64,000 bases of DNA from CAIWAH01 sp964602595 (GCA_964602595.1 CAZRRO010000002.1:1-64000), one strand, 5' to 3'. Positions 8,186 through 17,584 are shown, counted from the first letter of the stretch. Notes: generated from the sequence alone by a model not told the origin. Translations and numbers: made by a program.

Positions 8186-9040
8186 CTACTTCGTCGGCGA
8201 GTAGTCGGTCGGCTTGAGGAAGGTGGACTTCACGCCACCCGGCACCGTGAGGGAACCACCGGCGGCCTTTTCGCTGGCCTCGCGGGCGGCCTTCCAGGCG
8301 GGGTCGGCGCCGAAGGCGGAGAAGGACGCCTTGGCGCCCTCCTGCGACTTGTGGGTCAGGAAATAGACCAGCTTGGTGCCGGCCCCGGCCTGGTCGTCCA
8401 TGACGTGGAAGTAGCCCTGGTTGCCCATGCCGTGCTTGGCGAAGAGCGCGATGGTGTGGTCGCGGAAGCGGGCGTCGAGGTTCGCAAGGCGGCCGGCGGG
8501 CGTGGTGTAGTCGCGCAATTCCCAGACGCCACCCTTGGACACGTTGCCCTTCTTCACCTTGGGCGAGTAGTCGGTCTCCACGAAGAACGGATTCTCGGCC
8601 TTTTCAACCAGCTTGCCGTTGGCCTCGCTGGCCTTGTAGGCGGACTGCCAATCGGGATCGGCGACGAAGGCCTTCCAGGAGGCTTCACGCGCGTCGCGGC
8701 TCGGGTAACGGAGCAGGAAGTGCAGGCGCTGGTCCTTGTCGTCGGCCGGCATCCAGTAGCCGATGCTCTCGATTCCGTGCTTCTTGAAGAGCTTGAGCGT
8801 GTGGTTGCGGAAACGGTTGTGGAGCGCCTCGGCCTTGCCTGGGGCGATGTGGTAGATGCGCAGCTCGTAAACGGCCTTGGGCGACTTGGTATCGCAGCAG
8901 GCGTCGCATTCGCCGGCGGGCCCGGGATGGGCGGACGAACGGCTGGAGACCAGGACATTGGGACGGCCCGTGGTGGCGCAGCCGGTGAGCAGCGCGACGA
9001 CGGCAACGGAAGCGGAGGTGAGGAATGAACGGAGGTTCAT
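8186..9040 (-). CDS. NIPSNAP-family lipoprotein
   Basis: A 284-residue protein with a lipoprotein signal (SVAVVALLTGC, lipobox LTGC). It carries two NIPSNAP repeats, ferredoxin-like alpha-beta units: AVYELRIYHIAPGKAEALHN in the first and GVWELRDYTTPAGRLANLDA in the second. Each is followed by an RFRxHT...FKKHG or FAKHG segment. The biochemical role of bacterial NIPSNAP proteins is not settled; stress-responsive dimeric barrel proteins are the nearest fold. The start MNLRSFLTS at 9040 gives a clean signal peptide; the upstream frame to 9076 does not. A short Cys-rich stretch (GECDACCD) follows the signal. Confidence 0.82.
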   Translation of the reverse strand: MNLRSFLTSASVAVVALLTGCATTGRPNVLVSSRSSAHPGPAGECDACCDTKSPKAVYELRIYHIAPGKAEALHNRFRNHTLKLFKKHGIESIGYWMPADDKDQRLHFLLRYPSRDAREASWKAFVADPDWQSAYKASEANGKLVEKAENPFFVETDYSPKVKKGNVSKGGVWELRDYTTPAGRLANLDARFRDHTIALFAKHGMGNQGYFHVMDDQAGAGTKLVYFLTHKSQEGAKASFSAFGADPAWKAAREASEKAAGGSLTVPGGVKSTFLKPTDYSPTK

Positions 9041-9106
9041 GCGGTGGATTGCGGCGGAGATTCGGAAGGCGGTCAAACGGAAAGGCCGGCGGAAAACCCA
9101 AGCCGG

Positions 9107-11140
9107 CTACGGTTCGGCGAGGAGGCGGAAGAACCGGGCGGGCCCGGTGGCCGGATACGGCTGGAGCGTCGGCGAATCCACGGCCTGGAAACGACCGCCC
9201 GGCTCGTCAACGAACGCAGTGCCGAGGTCGGGCGTGGATTGCAGGCGGTAGCTCTGGCCGCGGACGGTTTCGCAACGGGTCAGAATGCCGCCGTCGGCCA
9301 ACCGTTCCAGGGTCATGGGCGCGGCGGTCCGGCTCACGCTGCCATCGAAGTAGCGCCGGGCGAGGGCCCACGCACGTTGGCCCACCTCGGCGCCGACGCG
9401 CCGCCCGGCGAAGTCGTCCGCGGGCGGGTGGATACCGCCCCAGATCCGCGAGATGCCGGACTGGTCGGCGGCGTCGAAGTAGGTCGCCCACTGGAGCTGG
9501 ACGTTTTCTGTGGGCCCAAGCTCAAAGGTCAGGTAGCCGTTCTTCGGCGCGGTGAAGGTGCCCATTCCGCCCGGGAAAAAAGGCGACCCGGTGAACGCCG
9601 TCAGGACTTCCGCGGCGGCCCGGCTGAAGGTGCTGTGACCCGAGACATAGCCGGGAAAGGCCGGCGTCACGAAAGTCCGTTTCTGGAAGGGCAGCCAGTT
9701 TTCCGGCCGGACCCACCGCACGCCCGAATACTGCGCGGTCGGCAGTCGAGGTTGCCCCGGCCAGGACAGCACCAGCAGGCTGCCGGGAGGATAACCGGCG
9801 TGGCGTCCACCGTTGGCCGCGGTTTCCTCAGTGGCGAGTTCGATCAACCCGGGAATGAGCGGCAGTCCGTTGGTATGGAACCGGGGCGCGGTCGGATCGG
9901 TGCATTGCCCCAATTGTCCCTGGTAGCGAATCGCCGTGATCGGCCGCCAGCCATCGTAATAGCGCTTCAAGGACCAGGCGGCGCAGGCCGCGTCGTGCTC
10001 CGCGGCATTGAGCGCGAAGTAGAGTTTCACGTCCCACTCCAGCTCGTCCACCACCGGCCCGGTGCCGCCGACACGCCGTTCCAGCAGGCCGGAGTCCGTG
10101 ACGTAATTCGCCAGCGTGTTCCAGTGGCCGGGCGGGGTCTCCGACGTGGGGCCGTCGGCCCAGAATTCCGCGAGGACCCGGGCAAAGTCGCCACGCTTGA
10201 AGACGTTGGGCGCATACGGCTGGCCGGTGAACGGGTTGAGCGGCCGGCCGTTGCCGTCGTTGGCGCCGAGGGAGTTATTGCCGAATTTGCCCGGCGAAAA
10301 ATCCCGGGTGACCCCGTCGTCGGGTGTCAGTTCGCTCGAATAGCGGAGCACGGCGACCACGTTTTCCCGGAACTCCGCGTCCGTGGCCGTGCCCAGGCGG
10401 GGCGGCGGACCGGGATCGATCCACGGGCGATTGGGTTCGTCCCGGGTGAGGACGAAGGGGCGGACGTTGAGCCACTGGGGGCCGAGGAACTTCTGTATCG
10501 AGTCCGTGGGGATGCCGTTCTGCGTGGTGGCGTCCGTGATGGCGAGCGGCTGCCACCGGTTCACTTCCGTCGCCAGCGTCCCGGGGATGGCGATACCGAG
10601 CGGGAGGTTGGCCGGCTGATAACCGCCCTCCGCCGGCAGGAGGTCCACGTAGGCGAAATTCTGCCGGGCGCCGTCCTCCGCGACGAAGGCGGACAACGCC
10701 GCAAACACGGCGTTGCCGACGCCGGCGGGAGTCGCCGGGTCGGCCGCGAGATTGTTCCGGTCGTAACCGAGCGCCGCGAACCGAGCATCGAGCACAGCCA
10801 TCGTGGTGACAGCGCCCCGGGAGAGTGCGTAACGCTGCCGGAGCAACCGATAGGCCGCGTAGCTGACGGCTTCCGTGCGCGCGGCGCCGACGTCGGCGGC
10901 GACGTGTTTGGCGTGATAGAGGAAGCCGGCGGCGTTGGTGTCGTAGGCGGCCCAAGCGTCATACATCACCGCCGAGAGATGGAACAGGTTCCGCGCATGC
11001 ACCGGCGGATGCGGGAGATCGATGCGGATGGCATTGAGGATTTCCTCGTTCCACCGACGGGCAATCGACTCGGCCCCGGCCCGGCCGAGGGCGGCCGCCC
11101 AGGCAACTTGGATCAGCAGGGCAAACAAGATCGGTTTCAT
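9107..11140 (-). CDS. Secreted vanadium-dependent haloperoxidase-like protein
   Basis: A 677-residue protein with a signal peptide (ILFALLIQVAWAAALGRAGA). It has the vanadate-binding motifs of the PAP2/haloperoxidase superfamily: PGYVSGHSTFSRAAAEVLTA near residue 500 and WGGIHPPADDFAGRRVG near residue 570. The N-terminal NLFHLSAVMYDAWAAYD fits the large secreted branch. Such enzymes oxidise halides with peroxide, or act as acid phosphatases; which one cannot be told from sequence. The C-terminal 60 residues form a beta-rich tail (GQSYRLQSTPDL) common on Verrucomicrobiota secreted proteins. It is a single gene, about 65 bases upstream of the NIPSNAP gene in the same direction. Confidence 0.85.
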   Translation of the reverse strand: MKPILFALLIQVAWAAALGRAGAESIARRWNEEILNAIRIDLPHPPVHARNLFHLSAVMYDAWAAYDTNAAGFLYHAKHVAADVGAARTEAVSYAAYRLLRQRYALSRGAVTTMAVLDARFAALGYDRNNLAADPATPAGVGNAVFAALSAFVAEDGARQNFAYVDLLPAEGGYQPANLPLGIAIPGTLATEVNRWQPLAITDATTQNGIPTDSIQKFLGPQWLNVRPFVLTRDEPNRPWIDPGPPPRLGTATDAEFRENVVAVLRYSSELTPDDGVTRDFSPGKFGNNSLGANDGNGRPLNPFTGQPYAPNVFKRGDFARVLAEFWADGPTSETPPGHWNTLANYVTDSGLLERRVGGTGPVVDELEWDVKLYFALNAAEHDAACAAWSLKRYYDGWRPITAIRYQGQLGQCTDPTAPRFHTNGLPLIPGLIELATEETAANGGRHAGYPPGSLLVLSWPGQPRLPTAQYSGVRWVRPENWLPFQKRTFVTPAFPGYVSGHSTFSRAAAEVLTAFTGSPFFPGGMGTFTAPKNGYLTFELGPTENVQLQWATYFDAADQSGISRIWGGIHPPADDFAGRRVGAEVGQRAWALARRYFDGSVSRTAAPMTLERLADGGILTRCETVRGQSYRLQSTPDLGTAFVDEPGGRFQAVDSPTLQPYPATGPARFFRLLAEP

Positions 11141-11247
11141 CGGTGGCGATTCGGTGGAGAGCGTCGTGCGCAGGATGGGTGGGTCACGCGCGGTGTCGAG
11201 CCCGGCGGGGCTGAACGCCCACGCCTCGGGGCGAACCGCTGCGCGGC

Positions 11248-13095
11248 CTAGTCCGTGACCACCATTGGCGCGGCCGCCGGGTCCCGGAACTGCAATTCGG
11301 CAAGGCGCCGATAGATGCCACCCTCGACGGCCGATAATTCGTCGTGCGTGCCGGCCTCGGCCACGCGGCCCTCGGCGATCACGAGGATCTGGTCGACGTG
11401 GCGCACCGTCGCCAGTCGGTGCGCGATGATGAAGGTCGTGCGCCCGCGCATCAGCGTTTCAAGGGCCTCCTGGATGAGGCGTTCGCTCTCCGAATCCAAG
11501 GAACTGGTCGCCTCGTCGAGGATCAGGATCGCGGGGTTCCGGAGCAGCGCGCGGGCGATGGCGACCCGCTGGCGTTGGCCGCCGGAAAGCTTGATGCCGC
11601 GGTCGCCGACCAGCGTTTTGTAGCCTTCGGGAAACTTGGCGATGAACTCGTGCGCGTTCGCTTGCCGGGCGGCAGCCTCAATGTCGGCGCGGGCCGCCCC
11701 GGGCCGGCCGTAGGCGATGTTCTCGGCGATGCTGCCGCCAAAGAGCAGGACTTCCTGGGGCACGAGCGCCATCTGTTCGCGCAGGGCGGTCAGCGGAAAC
11801 TCGCGCGCGTCGCAACCGTCGATGCGCACGCAACCGGCCGTCGGATCGTAGAGGCGCAACAGCAGCGAGATGAGCGTGGACTTGCCCGCACCGCTCGGTC
11901 CCACCAGCGCAATCTTCTGGCCAGGCCTGGCGAGAAGATTGATGCCGCGCAGGACCTCGACCTCCCGCCGGCTCGGGTAGGTGAAACGCACGTCCTCGAA
12001 ACACACTTCGCCCGCCAGCCGGGGAATGGGCGCCACACCGGCCGGGACGAGGCTCACGTCCACCTCCGCGGTCTCGCGTAGCAGTTCGCGCACGCGCTGG
12101 GTCGCGCCGACCGTCTTCTGGATCTGGCTGTAGAGTTCCGCGAACTGGCCCATGGCGCCGGCGACAAACGTATTGCACAGGATGAACCGGGTCAGTTCGC
12201 CGAAGGTGATTTCACCTGCCTGAAGCAGCCGGGCGCCCGACCAGAGCACAAGCACGATCGACCCAAACAGCGAGAAGACGATGAAGGCGATGAAGGCCGC
12301 GCGCAGCCGGGCGCTGCGCAGCGTGGTTGCGAGGAACACGTTGAGGCCGTCGTGGTAGCGGCCGAGCTCGTAACGTTCGTTGGTGAACGCCTTCACGTTC
12401 ATGATGCCCTGCAACGTTTCCTCGACGACGGTGGCGGTGTCCGCCAGGCGGTCCTGGGCCTCGCGCGCCAGCTTCCGCGTGCGGCGGCCGAAGGTTACGC
12501 TCACTGCGGTGAGCACAGGGAGGCTAACGAGCATCAGGCCGGTGAGCTTCAGCGAAGTGGAGGCGATCAGGGCCACGCCGCCGAGCAACAGCGTGGATTG
12601 CCGGAGAAACTGCGGCAGGATGCCGATCAGGGTGTCCTCGATCTGGACCAGGTCGGCCGACAACCGGCTGGCGAGCTCGCCCACGCGCCGTTGGGCAAAG
12701 AACGCCATCGGCAATGAAATGAGGCGCGCGTAGGTCTCCCGGCGGAGGTCCACGAGGGCACGCTGGCCCACGGTGGCGAACGACAGCGAATGGAAGAACT
12801 GGCAGCCCGCCTGGAGCGCCAGCACGCCGAGCAGGAGGAGGGTGATGCGGTTGACGTTGGCCAGCAGACCAGCCGCCGCGGGCGCAACCGCGGCGTCCAC
12901 GATGTGGCCGGCAAGGTAGGGAAACGCCAGGCTCAGCAGGCTGGCGGTGAACAGCGAACCCAGCGCGGCGAGAAAGCGCGCCCGGTAGGGCCGGAGGTAA
13001 CGGAACAACTGGAGCGCCTCGCCGAGCGATTCCCGGTCCAGCTTGGCCTTGGGCAGTTCGATGCCGGCCCGGGCGTTCCGCGAATGTCGTGACAT
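11248..13095 (-). CDS. MsbA-like ABC exporter (fused membrane and ATPase domains)
   Basis: A 615-residue half-transporter. Six membrane helices fill residues 30-320 (FLAALGSLFTASLLSLAFPY onward). The ATPase domain follows with Walker A VGPSGAGKST near residue 398, signature LSGGQRQRVAIARALL near 502, Walker B ILILDEATSSLD and the switch His in IIAHRLATV. The family exports lipids, lipid A, peptides or drugs as homodimers. The start MSRHSRNARAG at 13095 was preferred because the upstream extension to 13314 runs through the promoter region of the divergent pilin-like gene. The substrate cannot be read from sequence. Confidence 0.92.
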   Translation of the reverse strand: MSRHSRNARAGIELPKAKLDRESLGEALQLFRYLRPYRARFLAALGSLFTASLLSLAFPYLAGHIVDAAVAPAAAGLLANVNRITLLLLGVLALQAGCQFFHSLSFATVGQRALVDLRRETYARLISLPMAFFAQRRVGELASRLSADLVQIEDTLIGILPQFLRQSTLLLGGVALIASTSLKLTGLMLVSLPVLTAVSVTFGRRTRKLAREAQDRLADTATVVEETLQGIMNVKAFTNERYELGRYHDGLNVFLATTLRSARLRAAFIAFIVFSLFGSIVLVLWSGARLLQAGEITFGELTRFILCNTFVAGAMGQFAELYSQIQKTVGATQRVRELLRETAEVDVSLVPAGVAPIPRLAGEVCFEDVRFTYPSRREVEVLRGINLLARPGQKIALVGPSGAGKSTLISLLLRLYDPTAGCVRIDGCDAREFPLTALREQMALVPQEVLLFGGSIAENIAYGRPGAARADIEAAARQANAHEFIAKFPEGYKTLVGDRGIKLSGGQRQRVAIARALLRNPAILILDEATSSLDSESERLIQEALETLMRGRTTFIIAHRLATVRHVDQILVIAEGRVAEAGTHDELSAVEGGIYRRLAELQFRDPAAAPMVVTD

Positions 13096-13282
13096 CGGGC
13101 GGAGGCTAGCGGCGGCTTTCCCAGCTGTCAGGCGGAAGGGGCATCCGTGATCCCGGGAAAACCTCCATCCACGAAGGGCGGGCTCCGAAAGCGGACCACG
13201 GCCAAGGTGGGGTGGTCGCCGGCCGGACCGTTTTCGGTCAAAGCACGGCGCATTTCTGGCCAATTCTCGGGCAGCCGATGAT

Positions 13283-13298
13283 TGGCACCCCGGTTGCT
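13283..13298 (+). promoter_or_regulatory. Sigma-54 (-24/-12) promoter for pilin-like gene
   Basis: The sequence TGGCACCCCGGTTGCT matches the sigma-54 consensus TGGCAC-N5-TTGCW at every fixed position with exact spacing. The GG at 13284-13285 and GC at 13296-13297 are the -24 and -12 elements. Transcription would begin about 12 bases further on, near 13309, roughly 29 bases before the ATG at 13338. Pilin genes in many bacteria use sigma-54. No RpoN or enhancer-binding activator gene is in the window. Confidence 0.75.
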
Positions 13299-13337
13299 TC
13301 GCCGGCATCGTCACTGAGCAATACGACCGAAGCGACG

Positions 13338-14192
13338 ATGAGCGGACAGAACATTCCAGGACGGCGGGCGCACCGGGCTTTCACCTTGATCGAGCTGCTG
13401 GTGGTCATTGCCATCATCGCGGTGCTCGCGTCGCTGCTGTTGCCCGCCGCCGTGCGGGCGCGGGATCGGGCCCGTGGGATCACCTGCCTGAATCACCACC
13501 GGCAGCTCATGCTGGCGACGTTCCTCTACGTGGCCAACGAGCGGGACGCTTTGCCCTACAACTTGGGGGAGGACGAGACGATGCGCGAAGTCTCGGCCGG
13601 CCGGTTCATCAACTGGACGAGCAGCCTGCTGAGCTGGGAGCTGGAAGCGGACAACACCAACTCCGCCCTCCTGACCCGCGGCGGCATCGGTCCCTACGTG
13701 ACCGCCAACGCCGCGGTATACCGCTGTCCCGCCGATTCCGTGGTCAGCGACCTTCAGGCCGCGGCCGGGTGGCGGCAGCGGGTCCGGAGCACCTCGATGA
13801 ACGCCATGATGGGCAATGCCGGCGAATACACGACCAACGGGTTCAACGTGAACAATCCGGAATACCGGCAGTTCTTCCAGCTCACGCAGGTGGCCCTGCC
13901 GTCCCAGCTTTTCGTCTACACGGAGGAACACCCGGACAGCGTCAACGACGGCTATTTCCTGAACCGCGTCAGCCGGGCCGAGTGGACCGACCTGCCGGCG
14001 TCGAACCACGGCGGGGCCGCGAGCCTGGTGTTTGCCGATGGCCATGCGGAATCCCATGTCTGGCGGTCCGCGGTCACCCGGCCGAAGAACCGGCCCGATG
14101 CGGCCGCGCTGCCGTTTCCGGTGCCCGCGGCGGGGCGGATCGACTTCGACTGGCTCATGGAGCGCACCAGCGTGCTGCGCCAGCCGCAGTAG
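13338..14192 (+). CDS. Pilin-like (type II secretion/pseudopilin) protein
   Basis: A 284-residue protein with a class III prepilin leader: a basic start (RRAHR), then AFTLIELLVVIAIIAVLASL with the cut expected before F and Glu at position 5. A long N-terminal helix follows (RARDRARGITCLNHHRQLML), as in the verrucomicrobial and planctomycetal DUF1559/H-X9-DG pilin-like group. The C-terminal LVFADGHAESHVW is the H-x-DG-like end typical of that group. It would be processed by prepilin peptidase and sit at the cell surface. MSGQNIPGRR at 13338 is the start, downstream of a sigma-54 promoter. Its stop abuts the stop of the anti-sigma gene with no gap. Confidence 0.88.
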   Translation: MSGQNIPGRRAHRAFTLIELLVVIAIIAVLASLLLPAAVRARDRARGITCLNHHRQLMLATFLYVANERDALPYNLGEDETMREVSAGRFINWTSSLLSWELEADNTNSALLTRGGIGPYVTANAAVYRCPADSVVSDLQAAAGWRQRVRSTSMNAMMGNAGEYTTNGFNVNNPEYRQFFQLTQVALPSQLFVYTEEHPDSVNDGYFLNRVSRAEWTDLPASNHGGAASLVFADGHAESHVWRSAVTRPKNRPDAAALPFPVPAAGRIDFDWLMERTSVLRQPQ

Positions 14193-14942
14193 TCAGAGCA
14201 ACGAACGCACGTCCACGCCTTCCGCGCCCGTCAGCAGGTAGATCCGGTTCCCGGCCGTCCAGGCGGCGCTGGAACGGCCGTTGACGGTGACGATTTCCGG
14301 TTCGGCCGGCGGGGCCTCCTTGGCGCCGGCGCGATCCACGACGAAAAGGTAGGACATGCCCGCCTGGCCCTGCTTGAAGCAGATCATCGACACCGGTTGG
14401 CTCCGCCAGACGAGGAATCCGCCGCCCGCCAGCTCCAGTTTCGCCAACCCGCCCGTGATCACGAAGTCGTCCGGAGCGCCTTTCGCCTTCATGAATCCGC
14501 GCACGGCCGCCATCTCGCTGGCGCGGACATCCATGCGGTATTCGCGCAGGACGCTCCGCACCATGCGGGCGCGGTAGTCCGCAAATGAATCCGGCACCCG
14601 TTCCCGCGACAGCCAGAAGCCGGCCAGGGCAACGCACAGGACCAAACCGGCGGCCGCGGCCAGCCACTTCGGCCGGCGCCAGCGCAGTCCGGGAAAGGCG
14701 ACGACCTTTTGCTCTTCCTTTCGCCGCGCCAGAATCCTGGCCTTCAGGTCCGCCGGGACGCCCACGCTGCGGACCTTGCGCTTCATGGCGTCCTGAAATT
14801 CACAGTGCCGGCGGAACCATTGACCCAATTCAGCGTCCGACTGCGCCAACTCCAGCGCGGTCCGCAGTTCAGTGTCTTCGGCAGCCACCTCGGTTCCCGG
14901 GCGGAACCGTTCCAGAATCTGACGGGCGGTTAAGCGGTTCAT
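14193..14942 (-). CDS. Membrane anti-sigma factor partner of the ECF sigma gene
   Basis: A 249-residue single-pass membrane protein. The N-terminal 90 residues are helical and cytoplasmic, with no obvious HxxxCxxC zinc motif (only HCEFQDAMKRKV). One helix follows at residues 93-111 (WLAAAAGLVLCVALAGFWL), then a periplasmic C-terminal domain of about 135 residues (DDFVITGGLAKLELAGGGFL). The function rests on context: its ATG overlaps the TGA of the sigma gene by four bases (14939-14942), the usual arrangement for an anti-sigma factor that holds its ECF sigma at the membrane. The signal it senses is not evident. Confidence 0.75.
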   Translation of the reverse strand: MNRLTARQILERFRPGTEVAAEDTELRTALELAQSDAELGQWFRRHCEFQDAMKRKVRSVGVPADLKARILARRKEEQKVVAFPGLRWRRPKWLAAAAGLVLCVALAGFWLSRERVPDSFADYRARMVRSVLREYRMDVRASEMAAVRGFMKAKGAPDDFVITGGLAKLELAGGGFLVWRSQPVSMICFKQGQAGMSYLFVVDRAGAKEAPPAEPEIVTVNGRSSAAWTAGNRIYLLTGAEGVDVRSLL

Positions 14943-15469
14943 CGGGCACCTCCGGACAATCGACGGCTGGCGTCGGCACCCTGGCGGGCGACGAGCTGCT
15001 TGAGTTGGGCGATTCCCCGGGCGATCCGCGACTTCACGGTGCCCAGCGGGATTTCCAGCGTTTCGGCAATCTCGGGATAGCTGCAGTCCTCGAGATAAAA
15101 GAGCGCGACCGCGGCCTGATAGTGCTCGTCCACCTGGCCAAGCAGCTCCACGAGGCCTGCGCCATCGAGCCGCTCGACGAGGTCCAGTTCGATCACCGCC
15201 AGTTCGACCTCAGCCTCCTCGATCTCAACGTGGGGAAAGCGGACCACCCGGCGTTGGCCGCCGAGGTGGGCGCGGTGCAGCGTGGTGAACAGCCACGACT
15301 TCACCTTGGCCGGGTCCAGCAACTGATGCCCCTTCTCAGCCCAGGTCAGAAAGGTCTGCTGGACGAGATCTTCGGCATCCATCGGTGTTCGGGTCAGGCT
15401 CATCGCAAATCGGAAGAGCGGCTCGCTGAAGCGCTCCACCAGTTCCTCAAAGGTCAATTCACTCTCCAT
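14939..15469 (-). CDS. ECF-type RNA polymerase sigma factor
   Basis: A 176-residue sigma-70 family protein with only regions 2 and 4. Region 2 includes ELVERFSEPLFRFAMSLTRT and the DAEDLVQQTFLTW signature. Region 4 carries YLEDCSYPEIAETLEIPLGTV, a helix-turn-helix for -35 recognition, followed by KSRIARGIAQLKQLV. It would direct RNA polymerase to a small regulon and is expected to be held by the anti-sigma factor encoded immediately downstream with a four-base overlap. The 283 bases up to the divergent gene at 15753 must hold its promoter; no clear self-type site was identified. Confidence 0.9.
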   Translation of the reverse strand: MESELTFEELVERFSEPLFRFAMSLTRTPMDAEDLVQQTFLTWAEKGHQLLDPAKVKSWLFTTLHRAHLGGQRRVVRFPHVEIEEAEVELAVIELDLVERLDGAGLVELLGQVDEHYQAAVALFYLEDCSYPEIAETLEIPLGTVKSRIARGIAQLKQLVARQGADASRRLSGGAR

Positions 15470-15752
15470 TCACTGCCACCTACTCATGCGAGGCACGGGC
15501 ACGGTAAAAGGTTCCCGGAAAGTTTGGAGCGGAATCGGGGAGCGTCGGATCGCCCTGAGCTGACTCAGGACAAAGGATACCGGGCCAAGTCCGGTGCGAA
15601 CATTTTCCGACATTTCCGGGAACCAAACGATCCCCTCGCGGCTCTCGCCCATGAAATTCGCGTTCCGTGAACGCAGTTCGCGAACTGGTCAGTCCAGGCG
15701 GCGATCACCGCACTAAAGAATCATCATCATCCAAGCAGAACCCAACACTTCC

Positions 15753-16874
15753 ATGAAACTTCCCCTGAGCTTCTCCATTGCCGCCCTGCTCGCCGTCGGC
15801 ACACAGGCGCAGACCTACACTGTCGTTGACCTGACACCGAATGCTGGCAACGGCGTGGCTACCGGCATATCGGCCGGCGTGGCGGCCGGCTACGCCGCCT
15901 CGGCGATCTACGGCACCCAGACCCGCGCGCTTCTCTGGGCCGCGGACGAACCGACTGACCTGCATCCGGCATTTCTGGATGACCTCGCAAATGGCATCGT
16001 CGGGCGCTCCTACGTCCATGATCTCAGCGGTGACCTCCAGGTCGGTGCCGGCGCCGGCCCCTCCACCGCGAACCGCCTGGTGCCACTCGCATGGCGCGGC
16101 TCGATCGATAGCGTGGCGGTGTTGCCGATTCCCTTCACCAACTTCGGTGGCCAGGCATTGGCCACCGATGGCGTCCAGATCGTCGGCAGCGCCATCGGCC
16201 TCGACCGGGACGGCATCACCCAGGGACCGTCCCACGCCATGGTGTGGGACGCGGTCACCGGCGAGGCGACGGACCTCGGCGACGGCGGGAATGGCGCCGT
16301 CGCCAACGGCGTCGCGGCCGGCCAGCAGGTCGGCCACGTGATCAAAAGCCAGGCCACCGCCGCCCTTTGGCGGAGCTCGCGCCAAACGTTGGTCAGCCTG
16401 CATCCCCGGGGCGCGGTGGTGTCCGTCGCGAGCGGCACCGACGGACAGCGCCAAGTCGGTTACGCCGGCTTTGACATCCGGGTCCGCCGCGAAGCGGCCA
16501 AGGGAAACAAGGACCAGCGCTTCAACTACGCCTTCGCCTGGACCGGCACGGCTGTCAGCGGACTCAATATCCACCCGTATCCGATGAATGCGGCGGCCAA
16601 CGTCAACCTGACCCAAAGCTATGCGCTGGGTGTCAATGGAACCTGGATCGTGGGTTATGCCGGCGACCAGGCCAAGTTCGGCACTCCGGCCTACAGCCAC
16701 GCTATCGTTTGGGACGCCGACTATCAGTCGGTGGACCTCAACGCCTTCCTGCCGGCGGGCTTCGTGGGCGCCCAGGCAACCTCGGTGGACGCCGTGGGCA
16801 ATGTCTCCGGCTTCATGGCCAAGGCGGACGGCACCCGTCACGCCGTGGTCTGGGTGCGGCAAGCGGCTCAGTAG
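15753..16874 (+). CDS. Secreted HAF-repeat protein
   Basis: A 373-residue protein with a signal peptide (LSFSIAALLAVGTQAQ). The rest consists of short beta repeats ending in HAMVWDA, YAFAWTG, HAIVWDA and HAVVWVR, spaced along the chain. These are the extracellular HAF repeats (H-A-F/V-x-W), thought to build a beta-propeller-like fold. No enzyme motif is visible. No PEP-CTERM tail is present. A strong terminator follows 22 bases after the stop. Function unknown. Confidence 0.75.
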   Translation: MKLPLSFSIAALLAVGTQAQTYTVVDLTPNAGNGVATGISAGVAAGYAASAIYGTQTRALLWAADEPTDLHPAFLDDLANGIVGRSYVHDLSGDLQVGAGAGPSTANRLVPLAWRGSIDSVAVLPIPFTNFGGQALATDGVQIVGSAIGLDRDGITQGPSHAMVWDAVTGEATDLGDGGNGAVANGVAAGQQVGHVIKSQATAALWRSSRQTLVSLHPRGAVVSVASGTDGQRQVGYAGFDIRVRREAAKGNKDQRFNYAFAWTGTAVSGLNIHPYPMNAAANVNLTQSYALGVNGTWIVGYAGDQAKFGTPAYSHAIVWDADYQSVDLNAFLPAGFVGAQATSVDAVGNVSGFMAKADGTRHAVVWVRQAAQ

Positions 16875-16895
16875 TTACCCGGCTGTTTTCGCGGC

Positions 16896-16930
16896 GGGCG
16901 TGGATTCACATCCACGCCCGTTTTCGTTTT
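16896..16930 (+). terminator. Rho-independent terminator of the HAF gene
   Basis: A perfect 10-base stem GGGCGTGGAT with its complement, a 4-base loop (TCAC), then GTTTTCGTTTT. It lies 22 bases after the stop of the gene ending at 16874. Its T-tail shares TTTTCGTTT with three other terminators in the window. Confidence 0.9.
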
Positions 16931-17057
16931 CAGGGTGGACACAATTCCCAAGATTTCCGGGAACCTTCCGCCCGTCCCGAGTCTCCAGTCTATGCAACAT
17001 GCAATCGGGACAGCCGCGAACGCGGCGCCGAGTAACAAAATCAAACTTCTACATTCC

Positions 17058-17441
17058 ATGCAGACCAGTTCTCTCCGCCGTGCTTCCAAACTCGCCTCAA
17101 CCCTCACCCTCCTCGCGGCGCTAGCCGTCGCCTTGCCGAACGGCGCACTGGCGAAAGGCGGTTCGGGCGGCGGCGGCGGTGGTGGCGGCAGCACTCCCAA
17201 GGTCGTCGAGTCCCGCGTGACCGGATATGTCACCGCCATCGACTACTCCGCGGGCACGATTTCCATCGGTGCCTCCTACTATGGCAGCGGCGCGCTCAAG
17301 GTTACCGAGAACACCAGCTACTCCTTCCTGAGCTCCGGCAGCGGCTTCACCGACATCAAGGTCGGTGACTGGGCCGAAGCCCGCTATATCTGGTCGACCA
17401 AGGAAGCGACCAAGATCTCGATCACCAGCGTCAGTCCCTGA
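17058..17441 (+). CDS. Small secreted glycine-rich protein
   Basis: A 127-residue protein with a signal peptide (LASTLTLLAALAVALPNGALA, cut near ALA-KG). A run of glycines (GGSGGGGGGGG) follows, then a compact beta domain of about 80 residues (VTGYVTAIDYSAGTISIGAS and VGDWAEARYIWSTKEATKIS). The beta part resembles the OB-like DUF5666 fold, but that is a guess by pattern. The start MQTSSLRR at 17058 follows a short leader; the longer frame to 16935 crosses the preceding terminator. It has its own terminator 41 bases downstream. Confidence 0.7.
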   Translation: MQTSSLRRASKLASTLTLLAALAVALPNGALAKGGSGGGGGGGGSTPKVVESRVTGYVTAIDYSAGTISIGASYYGSGALKVTENTSYSFLSSGSGFTDIKVGDWAEARYIWSTKEATKISITSVSP

Positions 17442-17482
17442 ACGACGCTGCCACCGAAGAATCCTTTCGTGGGGTTGACTGC

Positions 17483-17516
17483 GGGCGTGGGCGCAAGTCC
17501 ACGCCCGTTTTCGTTT
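17483..17516 (+). terminator. Rho-independent terminator of the glycine-rich protein gene
   Basis: An 8-base perfect stem (GGGCGTGG with CCACGCCC), an 8-base loop, then GTTTTCGTTT. It follows the stop at 17441 by 41 bases. Stem and tail are near copies of the terminator at 16896-16930. Confidence 0.88.
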
Positions 17517-17584
17517 CCGGCGGACCGCGCAGCCCCGGCGGGAACTGTTCGCCACCGGCCGCGGGAATCTGGAATCCTCGCGGC

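Noticed and set aside
9044..11251. A 735-codon plus-strand open frame
   Set aside because: It lies entirely opposite the haloperoxidase-like gene, has Arg/Gly-rich composition typical of antisense frames in GC-rich DNA, and shows no family motif.
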